A DNA stretch of 10,420 bases. It comes from an uncultured Bacilli bacterium. Its GTDB lineage: Bacteria > Bacillota_I > Bacilli_A > RF39 > UBA660. The position numbers and the translations under genes are program-made. Location of the stretch: positions 1 to 10,420 of the forward strand of contig CANPYU010000031.1 of the NCBI GenBank assembly GCA_947588665.1. The letters run 5' to 3'. This document shows positions 1 through 5,171 of the stretch, piece after piece. Below the pieces are notes generated by a model. That model was not told the DNA's origin. It ran no database searches and was given only the letters and a program-made list of their open reading frames with translations. The first letter of the stretch is position 1, and each line of letters starts with the position of its first letter.

Positions 1-77
1 TCAATTTTAAGCGACTTTTTATATAGATAATATAATTAATCAAATTAGCTTAATTTAAAAAACTGTCCGTAGGTAAG
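1..77. repeat. 77-bp exact direct repeat, copy 1
   Basis: Bases 1-77 are identical to 1575-1651. Identity ends at base 78 (C) versus base 1652 (G). The left limit cannot be seen because the window begins here. The copy contains the last ten sense codons and the stop of the truncated transposase on the minus strand. It also holds a small palindrome, AAATTA-GCT-TAATTT, at about 42-56. The repeat may be the end of a nested mobile element, the junction of a tandem or circular element, or an assembly overlap. The sequence alone does not decide between these. Confidence 0.95.
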
Positions 78-989
78 CTCATGACCATTATCAGTAAGTA
101 ATAATTCAATTAATTTATTAAGTTTATCACTTTTTAATATTTCGTTAAAAGCTTTTAATTTTTTAATTACCTCATCATTGGTTTGATGTTTTAAAATAAA
201 AATAAATAGAAACTTTATCTTAACAATTTGTAAAGTTAAGAATACTTGCTCATTTTTTCCTTGTATTCCTTGAACACAATCCATTTGCCACTCTATAATA
301 TCAGGATTATTATTTAATACACTTAAATAATTTTCGTAAGTATGGCCATCAATATTTCTCTTATAATTTTTATCAGTTTCTTCATGTTTGATTTTTCTTT
401 TTGTTCTAGGTAAATCAGATGATTTAAGCTTTAATCTTTCAGCTTTAATTTGCCTATAAATAGTTTTGATATTAAAGTTATAACCCATAGAATTAATAAC
501 ACATAATGAGTGATAAATAGATTTAGTATTTATGACTAAACAATAAAAATCATTGTTCAATATTTCTAATTCTAATTTAGTATAATGAAGATTAGTTCTT
601 GCTTTAGACCAATTACTTTGATATTGAGAATTTGCTTCTAAAGCTTTATAATAATATTTAGCTTTCCTACATTTTTTATTCGTGCAAGAATTACAAACAT
701 GAGGGGAAGCTTTTAAATTATCACAAATTTCTAATTCAAATTTTGAACAAGTTTTATCGCAATTAATAAGTCTATTTTTACATATATCTTTATGAATACA
801 ACAAGTTGTTCCACCATAAGAAGAAGGCATTAAAATAGTTCTATTTTTAAGTATTTCTTTAGCTATGTTAGAACGATCTCTATTCAGTAGTTTTGATATA
901 GTAGTTATATTCGTTCCCTTATTTAATTCTTCTTCAATAAAAAGTCTTGTTTCTAAAGTAAAGTGAGTATTAATTTTTGCTCTTTTCAT
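45..989 (-). CDS. IS30-family transposase, C-terminally truncated
   Basis: This 314-residue protein matches the IS30 architecture. It starts with a helix-turn-helix (about 10-45, with pattern FTLETRLFIEEELNKG and a RDRSNIAKEI recognition region). A Cys-rich zinc-binding-like segment follows at about 60-110, and then the start of the DDE integrase core. The first catalytic Asp is D237 in WQMDCVQG and the second is D300 in TDNGHE. Family members continue for roughly 100 more residues with the catalytic Glu; here the frame ends 14 residues after D300. The coding sequence changes character exactly between the Glu codon (78-80) and base 77, where the 77-bp repeat begins, so the last ten residues come from the repeat. 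The ATG at 989 is chosen because GGTGAT lies at the right distance; a GTG at 1001 would add four residues but would use up that site. As written it should be catalytically dead. Confidence 0.85.
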   Translation of the reverse strand: MKRAKINTHFTLETRLFIEEELNKGTNITTISKLLNRDRSNIAKEILKNRTILMPSSYGGTTCCIHKDICKNRLINCDKTCSKFELEICDNLKASPHVCNSCTNKKCRKAKYYYKALEANSQYQSNWSKARTNLHYTKLELEILNNDFYCLVINTKSIYHSLCVINSMGYNFNIKTIYRQIKAERLKLKSSDLPRTKRKIKHEETDKNYKRNIDGHTYENYLSVLNNNPDIIEWQMDCVQGIQGKNEQVFLTLQIVKIKFLFIFILKHQTNDEVIKKLKAFNEILKSDKLNKLIELLLTDNGHELTYGQFFKLS

Positions 990-1022
990 ATGAATCACCA
1001 CTTTTCTTATAAAAAATAATCA

Positions 1023-1214
1023 CTATTTTTTAGAATATAAATAGCTTTTTATGTCCTGTATTATTTCAGGAATTACAGATAAATACATTAAAATTTCTTT
1101 CAAATCTAAATTTTGTCTAACATCTAAAGGACAACTATGATAATAAAGAATTGAATTAACGTATAAAGTAATGTCATCAAGATACAAGATTACATCATTT
1201 AAATTATCAGTCAT
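1023..1214 (-). CDS. Small protein of unknown function upstream of IS30 transposase
   Basis: This 63-residue ORF has an unusually good ribosome binding site. AAGGAGGTG (1230-1222 on the minus strand) lies seven bases before the ATG, the strongest such site in the window, so I treat the gene as real. It ends in TAG 33 bases before the transposase ATG, and the two are probably co-transcribed. The protein has no signal peptide and no clear transmembrane segment. It is rich in Leu, Ile, Tyr and Asp and predicted mostly helical, with one Cys-Pro (SCPLDVR) near the middle and a basic C-terminus (YSKK). I do not recognise the family. It could be an accessory or regulatory protein of the IS, or a host gene that the IS landed beside. 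Confidence 0.6.
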   Translation of the reverse strand: MTDNLNDVILYLDDITLYVNSILYYHSCPLDVRQNLDLKEILMYLSVIPEIIQDIKSYLYSKK

Positions 1215-1242
1215 TTAAAAACACCTCCTTATGAAGTGTTAC

Positions 1243-1269
1243 TTTATACAATTCTCAAACTAAATACAA
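1243..1269 (-). promoter_or_regulatory. Possible sigma-A promoter for the IS operon
   Basis: On the minus strand TTGTAT (1269-1264) and TATAAA (1248-1243) are separated by 15 bases, shorter than the preferred 17. One copy of the CTCAAACTAAA motif (1254-1264) lies between them, so a protein that binds the motif could repress the promoter. This is a weak match in AT-rich DNA; the regulatory idea is inference. Confidence 0.3.
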
Positions 1270-1384
1270 CATATAATTTATAATAATATTTTATTTACTT
1301 TGAATTTGTCTCAAACTAAAAGCTCATAGCTATTCTCAAACTAAAAACCCCTTAATTCAAAATAGTGCTTTTACTTTGAGAATT
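1251..1384. repeat. Cluster of short inverted and direct repeats (IS end or operator)
   Basis: CTCAAACTAAA occurs at 1254-1264, 1310-1320 and 1335-1345. The inverted form occurs as TTTACTTTGA at 1294-1303 and TTTTACTTTGAGAAT at 1369-1383. Two inverted pairs result: 1294-1303 with 1312-1321 (short loop), and 1332-1346 with 1369-1383 (14 of 15 bases pair, 22-base spacer). In both pairs the only mismatch is the same C opposite C. Repeated inverted motifs upstream of a transposase suggest terminal inverted repeats or transposase-binding sites; function is inferred. Confidence 0.6.
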
Positions 1385-1519
1385 AACATTTTTTTAAAAA
1401 TATTTGAAATTTACTTGCAAAATCTTTTTGATTATTATACAATTTAGACATAAACAACAACTACTTTCTATGGTTTTTAAATATAATAACAAAGGGTTGT
1501 TGTTTTATCAAGTGAAAAT

Positions 1520-1550
1520 AAAAGTAATTCAAAAAAAGAATTGCTTTTTT
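1520..1550 (+). terminator. Terminator-like hairpin
   Basis: AAAAGTAATTC and GAATTGCTTTT form an 11-bp stem with one T-G wobble around a loop of seven A, and the right arm runs into six T. The shape fits a factor-independent terminator on the plus strand, and nearly so on the minus strand. No gene obviously ends here, so it may be a relic of mobile DNA. Confidence 0.4.
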
Positions 1551-1574
1551 AAATATAAAAAATACCTTCTAAAA

Positions 1575-1651
1575 TCAATTTTAAGCGACTTTTTATATAG
1601 ATAATATAATTAATCAAATTAGCTTAATTTAAAAAACTGTCCGTAGGTAAG
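1575..1651. repeat. 77-bp exact direct repeat, copy 2
   Basis: This copy is identical to bases 1-77 and in the same orientation, at a distance of 1574 bp. It lies between the terminator-like hairpin and the spoIVA terminator. Read on the minus strand, both copies begin CTTAC followed by CTACGGACAG; the flanks before this differ (GAG in copy 1, ATC in copy 2). Confidence 0.95.
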
Positions 1652-1670
1652 GATTATCAGAATCATAATT

Positions 1671-1710
1671 AAAAATAACATTCAAATCATAAAACTTGAA
1701 TGTTATTTTT
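1671..1710 (-). terminator. spoIVA factor-independent terminator
   Basis: A perfect 15-bp inverted repeat (1671-1685 and 1696-1710) with a 10-base loop starts directly after the spoIVA stop codon. Both arms end in runs of A or T, so it can work in either direction. It shields spoIVA from the mobile DNA and the reverse. Confidence 0.85.
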
Positions 1711-3201
1711 TTAAAGTACAATAGCAATTAAATTATTAGCACCTTTATTAACTATTTTTGTAACTGTTTGACTGAGCTTATATCTTGTTGCATCTGGCAT
1801 CATCGAAAGTTTAGCTTGTATACCTTCTTGCACGATTGCCTCTAAGCTTCTTCCAAATATCTCAGATTGCCAAATTGAATCAGGATCTTTTTCATAATCT
1901 TTCATCAAATAATTAATAAGTTCTTTACTTTGTTGTTCTGAGCCTATAATTGGTTCAAAAGTAGATTGTACCTCAACTTTCATTAAATGAATAGAAGAAG
2001 CAGTAGCCTTAAGTTTAACTCCATATCTAGCCCCTTGTTTAACTATTTCAGGAGTTTCTAACCTCATATCTTTAATTGTCGGATAAACAATACCATAACC
2101 TGATTGTCTAGCAACTTTTAAGGCACTTTTAATTGAATCCATTTCTTCTTTAGATTCTTTATAATTAGCAAAAATTCTAATGAGTCCTGCTTTACTAGTC
2201 GCGGAATCTCCCATAATACTTTTAAGTACTTCATTATATAATTCTTCTTTAGATTCTAAATTAATTGTAACTGTACCTGTCGCGGCATCTAACTCACTTA
2301 TATAAGATTTACTTATATAAGGACTATCTTGAAAATGTTCTAATATGAAATCAATATCTTTAATTTTTTCAACACTAATAACACTTTCTTTAATTTTATC
2401 TAAATAATGTTCTTTAATTTCATGATTTTTAGGTAAAGCATCTATCCAACCTGGAATATTTACTTTAATATCTAATACAGGAAATTCATATAAAGCTTTT
2501 TTAAGTATTTCCATTATTTCTACTTCATTCATTTTTTCTGCACTAATAGGTAATACCGGAACTTCATATGTATCTTCTAAATCTTTTGCTATTCTAATTG
2601 TTTCAGTGTTAGTAGGATGCACACTATTTAAAACCACAATAAAAGGTTTACCAATTTCTTTCAGTTCACTAATAACTTTATTTTCAGCTTCAATATAATT
2701 ATTTCGAGGTATTTCTCCAAATGAGCCATCACTAGTTACAACTATCCCAATCGTCGCGTGGTCTCTAATTACTTTTTCAGTTCCAATTTCAGCCGCTTCA
2801 ATAAAAGGAATCGAATCTTCAAACCAAGGAGTTTTAACCATTCTCGGATTGCCATCTTCATCTTCATAACCATTAGCTCCTGGAATTACAAAACCTACAC
2901 AATCTACTAATTTAATATTTGTTTTAAATTCATCAACTTGAACTATAGCCCCATTAGAAGGTACAAATTTTGGTTCAGTTGTCATAATCGTTTTTCCTTG
3001 AGCACTTTGAGGAATTTCATCTAAACAATGTTTTTTCTCATACTCATCATTAATATTAGGAACTACCAAATTTTCAATAAATCTTTTAATAAAAGTTGAT
3101 TTACCAGTCCGAACAGCCCCAACAACCCCCAAATAAATACTTCCATTTCCTCTTTTGGCAATTGACTCAAGTAATTCTTTTTTTTCCAAAAAATTCACCA
3201 T
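1711..3201 (-). CDS. spoIVA: Stage IV sporulation protein A (spore coat morphogenetic ATPase)
   Basis: SpoIVA is made in the mother cell, binds the outer forespore membrane with the help of SpoVM, and polymerises with ATP hydrolysis into the basement layer on which the spore coat assembles; it is also needed for the cortex. The 496 residues match the family's usual length (about 492 in Bacillus subtilis) and align from end to end as I recall that protein. The N-terminal P-loop is GAVRTGKST (28-36), the Walker B region is LVDCVG with D100, and there are conserved blocks QGKTIMTTEPKFVP, YEDEDG, EAAEIGT and LYEFPVL. The C-terminal part carries DPDSIWQSEIFGRSL and ends LIAIVL, like the LIAIIL of the Bacillus protein. 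The ATG is preceded only by weak A/G-rich sequence (GAAAG repeats). Upstream is a good sigma-E-type promoter. The gene stands alone and is divergent from the ABC operon. Confidence 0.97.
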   Translation of the reverse strand: MVNFLEKKELLESIAKRGNGSIYLGVVGAVRTGKSTFIKRFIENLVVPNINDEYEKKHCLDEIPQSAQGKTIMTTEPKFVPSNGAIVQVDEFKTNIKLVDCVGFVIPGANGYEDEDGNPRMVKTPWFEDSIPFIEAAEIGTEKVIRDHATIGIVVTSDGSFGEIPRNNYIEAENKVISELKEIGKPFIVVLNSVHPTNTETIRIAKDLEDTYEVPVLPISAEKMNEVEIMEILKKALYEFPVLDIKVNIPGWIDALPKNHEIKEHYLDKIKESVISVEKIKDIDFILEHFQDSPYISKSYISELDAATGTVTINLESKEELYNEVLKSIMGDSATSKAGLIRIFANYKESKEEMDSIKSALKVARQSGYGIVYPTIKDMRLETPEIVKQGARYGVKLKATASSIHLMKVEVQSTFEPIIGSEQQSKELINYLMKDYEKDPDSIWQSEIFGRSLEAIVQEGIQAKLSMMPDATRYKLSQTVTKIVNKGANNLIAIVL

Positions 3202-3220
3202 CTTTCAAACTTTCTACTTA

Positions 3221-3249
3221 AAACTATGTCATATAATTAAAAAATATAA
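3221..3249 (-). promoter_or_regulatory. Sigma-E-type promoter of spoIVA
   Basis: On the minus strand TTATATT (3249-3243) and CATAGTTT (3228-3221) are 14 bases apart. The known sigma-E consensus is roughly (G/T)(A/C)ATATT, 14-15 bases, CATAnnnT, so there is one mismatch in the -35 and none in the fixed positions of the -10. spoIVA is a known sigma-E gene in Bacillus and Clostridium. The start codon lies about 20 bases after the -10. Confidence 0.65.
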
Positions 3250-3293
3250 CTATTAAAAATTATATTTTAACTTTTAGTAAATAACTTGATTTT

Positions 3294-3355
3294 CTATTAA
3301 TAAAAGTTATAGTATTATAAGTACAGGAAAGAAAACCACAACTTTTAATTAATAG
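3294..3355. repeat. Long imperfect inverted repeat in the divergent intergenic region
   Basis: CTATTAATAAAAGTT (3294-3308) pairs with AACTTTTAATTAATAG (3340-3355) over 15 bp with one bulged base, around a 31-base loop containing CAGGAAAG. There is no T run after it, so it is not a typical terminator. It lies between the spoIVA promoter and the ABC promoter and could be an operator or a folded leader. A weak TTGATT (3286-3291) and TATAGT (3308-3313) pair overlaps its left arm. Confidence 0.5.
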
Positions 3356-3414
3356 TAATTTTATTATTAGTTAATTACATATAGAACAATATTATCAATG
3401 TTAGTTATCTATTA

Positions 3415-3443
3415 TTGTTAATTTAACTTAAATATTATATAAT
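3415..3443 (+). promoter_or_regulatory. Sigma-A promoter of the ABC exporter operon
   Basis: TTGTTA (3415-3420) and a perfect TATAAT (3438-3443) are separated by 17 bases. The predicted transcript starts only about ten bases before the ATG at 3461, where GGTG (3450-3453) is the only ribosome-binding-like sequence, so the leader would be short. Confidence 0.6.
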
Positions 3444-3460
3444 ATAATTGGTGTTAAGCT

Positions 3461-4870
3461 ATGAAATGGATTTTAAATATTAATAAAAAAAATAAATTAT
3501 TATATTATTTTTATATTATTACATCTATCATTTTTGACAGTATTACATTCATAATACCTATTCTTATTGGTTATGTAGTTGATATGATAACAGTAAAACA
3601 TAATTATGATAATTTATTATTAATTACTTTAATAATTATTATATTTACTATAGTTATTACTTACTTAGACTATATATCCTTAATTAAACTTGATTATACT
3701 GGCGAAAAAATTGGTAGTAGTCTAAAACAAAAATGTTACTCTCATATTAATAGCCTAGACCATCATTTTTTTGAACATAACAACAAAGGGGAATTAATGA
3801 CTAATTTTACTGGTGATATCGACAATATTAGAAGACATTTAACTTTTAATATTCGTGTTATAGGTTCTATATTACTAACATTTATTTGTTCTTTAGTCTA
3901 TTTATTAACCATCAATGTTCCATTTACTTTAATATTACTTACTCCGGGTATTTTAATTGGGGCCTCATCTTTTATCTTTACCAAAAAAGCTATGCCCAAA
4001 TATGAATTATTAAGAGATTTACAAGCTAAATCTAATGATTTTATCAGTGATAATATTGAAGGTAATAAAGTAGTCAAATCTTTTGCCTTAGAACAAAAAG
4101 AAATAACATCTATGATAAACATAAATAAAAAATATGTTTTAGAAGATATTGGTGTTGGTTTCTTTGAAAATACTTTTTATAGTGTTATTGATTTTTTAAG
4201 CTATTTTATGAATGCTATCTTTTTAATTGTTGGTGGTTACTTATTTATTCATAATAAATTAACTTTAGGTGAATTAGTAATATTTAATGCTTACCTTTAT
4301 AATTTAAGAGCGCCTTTTATTCGTTTAAGTTATTTATTAAATACTATTGAAAGATATAGTATCGCTAAAAAAAGGATTAAAAAGTTATTAGATAGTAAAC
4401 CCTTAGTAAAACTAACTGGTACTAAAAGATTAAAAAGTCTAAAAGTACCTATTGAATTTAAAAATGTTAAGATAGTCTTTGATAATAAAACTATTCTAGA
4501 TAATTTAAATATTACTATTAATCCTGGACAAACTATCGCATTTATTGGTAAAACAGGTTCAGGTAAATCATCAATTGTTAATCTTTTATTAGGATTTATT
4601 ACTCCCGCATCAGGAGAAATCTTAATTGATGGTGAAAACTATTTAAATTATGATATTAAAGATATAAGGTCGTTAGTCGGGTATGTTACTCAAAATGCTT
4701 ATCTTTTTAGTGATACTATTTATAATAATATAACTTATGGTACTAAAAAAATATCTAAAAAAGAAGCTTATAACTATGCTAAAAAAGCTTGTTGTGATTA
4801 TATTGATAAACTACCATCTGGCATCGATACTATTATTGGTGAAAAAGGGGGTAGGCCTCTCTGGTGGTGA
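3461..4870 (+). CDS. ABC exporter half-transporter, subunit 1, N-terminal part (frameshifted)
   Basis: This is the membrane domain and first half of the ATPase domain of a type IV ABC exporter (multidrug/peptide/lipid exporter class). Residues 1 to about 300 hold the hydrophobic helices of the exporter fold. The nucleotide-binding domain starts at about 325, with Walker A GKTGSGKSS at 363-371 and the Q-loop Gln at 411. After G463 the frame is lost: an extra G in the AAAAAGGGGG run puts GRPLWW and a TGA stop where the family has VGLSGGEKQR. With the base removed, the gene runs on to 5171 and gives about 569 residues, a normal length. As read, this piece lacks the ABC signature, Walker B and H-loop and should not hydrolyse ATP properly. 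It is first in an operon with its partner. The substrate cannot be told from sequence. Confidence 0.9.
   Translation: MKWILNINKKNKLLYYFYIITSIIFDSITFIIPILIGYVVDMITVKHNYDNLLLITLIIIIFTIVITYLDYISLIKLDYTGEKIGSSLKQKCYSHINSLDHHFFEHNNKGELMTNFTGDIDNIRRHLTFNIRVIGSILLTFICSLVYLLTINVPFTLILLTPGILIGASSFIFTKKAMPKYELLRDLQAKSNDFISDNIEGNKVVKSFALEQKEITSMININKKYVLEDIGVGFFENTFYSVIDFLSYFMNAIFLIVGGYLFIHNKLTLGELVIFNAYLYNLRAPFIRLSYLLNTIERYSIAKKRIKKLLDSKPLVKLTGTKRLKSLKVPIEFKNVKIVFDNKTILDNLNITINPGQTIAFIGKTGSGKSSIVNLLLGFITPASGEILIDGENYLNYDIKDIRSLVGYVTQNAYLFSDTIYNNITYGTKKISKKEAYNYAKKACCDYIDKLPSGIDTIIGEKGGRPLWW
4847..4851 (+). other. Frameshift site: run of five G after five A
   Basis: Reading GAA-AAA-GGG-GGT leads to a stop at 4868. 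Skipping one G gives GAA-AAA-GGG-GTA-GGC-CTC-TCT-GGT-GGT-GAA, which restores the conserved GVGLSGGE motif exactly. The defect is therefore a one-base insertion in a homopolymer. It may be a real mutation, slippage-based switching or a sequencing/assembly error. Confidence 0.9.
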
Positions 4871-5171
4871 AAAACAAAGATTAAGTCTTGCTCGAGCTCT
4901 CGCCGTAAAACCTGATATTTTACTATTAGATGAAATAACTAGTGCTCTAGATATTGAAACTGAAGAAAAAATAAACGAAAGCATTAACAATTTAAATTAT
5001 AAATCTACCAAAATTATTATCGCAAGTAAAATTGTTTCCGTCAAAAATGCCGATAGAATCTATGTTTTAGAAAATGGTCAAATAATTGAAAGTGGCACCC
5101 ATCAAGAATTATTAAATAAAAAAGGTTATTATTATGAAATATATAAGATAGGAAGTGATATTAATGGTTAA
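4851..5171 (+). CDS. ABC exporter half-transporter, subunit 1, C-terminal part (frameshifted)
   Basis: This is the continuation of the gene that starts at 3461, one frame over. It encodes, in order, the ABC signature LSGGE (4857-4871), Walker B ILLLDE, the D-loop SALD and the end of the ATPase domain (VLENGQIIESGTHQELL). The H-loop is unusual: the segment that reads AHR in most members reads ASK, so the switch His is replaced by Ser (codon 5025-5027). An ATG at 4737 opens this frame earlier, but its first 38 codons overlap the other frame and resemble nothing, so I do not regard it as a true start. The gene overlaps the next one by 8 bases when that starts at 5164, which fits translational coupling. 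Confidence 0.85.
   Translation, partial: VGLSGGEKQRLSLARALAVKPDILLLDEITSALDIETEEKINESINNLNYKSTKIIIASKIVSVKNADRIYVLENGQIIESGTHQELLNKKGYYYEIYKIGSDING

Larger units (their letters stand above)
1..1384 (-). mobile_element. Partial IS30-family insertion sequence (3' end missing)
   Basis: The element comprises a truncated IS30-type transposase, a small upstream ORF and, further upstream, a cluster of short inverted and direct repeats (1251-1384) that resembles an IS end or transposase-binding region. The right limit at about 1384 is an inference from the outermost repeat; no target duplication was identified. The other end is missing because the transposase is cut at the edge of the 77-bp repeat. 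The element lies downstream of the spoIVA terminator and does not interrupt a host gene visible here. Confidence 0.55.
1215..1710. other. Gene-free stretch between IS genes and spoIVA
   Basis: I see no convincing gene here. From left to right it holds the ribosome binding site and possible promoter of the small ORF, the TCTCAAACTAAA repeat cluster (1251-1384), and a perfect 10-bp inverted repeat AAACAACAAC/GTTGTTGTTT (1452-1461 and 1496-1505, 34-base loop). These are followed by a terminator-like hairpin (1520-1550), the second copy of the 77-bp repeat, and the spoIVA terminator. A 66-codon plus-strand ORF at 1404-1604 is low-complexity and runs into the repeat, so it was not accepted. Confidence 0.7.

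Noticed and set aside
1251..1384. CRISPR-like array
   Set aside because: The repeats are about 11-15 bases, irregularly spaced and in both orientations, which does not fit a CRISPR array; no cas genes are present.
1404..1604. Plus-strand ORF of 66 codons in the IS flank
   Set aside because: It has no good ribosome binding site, its composition is low-complexity Lys/Ile/Leu, it overlaps a terminator-like hairpin, and it ends inside the 77-bp repeat.
3202..3460. Peptide precursor gene for the ABC exporter (bacteriocin-like system)
   Set aside because: No ORF longer than about seven codons with an ATG lies between the spoIVA and ABC starts on the plus strand, and no maturation enzyme is present.
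3898..4122. Minus-strand ORF of 74 codons
   Set aside because: It lies wholly inside the ABC subunit 1 membrane domain and is a shadow of that gene.
4737..4850. ATG-led start of the second ABC frame as a separate gene
   Set aside because: These codons are out of frame with the conserved upstream ATPase sequence and encode nothing recognisable. The frame becomes meaningful only at 4851, so this is a frameshifted single gene.
4838..4871. Programmed ribosomal frameshift joining the two ABC parts
   Set aside because: A +1 shift is required, and there is no rare or stop codon at the shift, no upstream Shine-Dalgarno-like stimulator and no clear downstream structure. A one-base indel is simpler.
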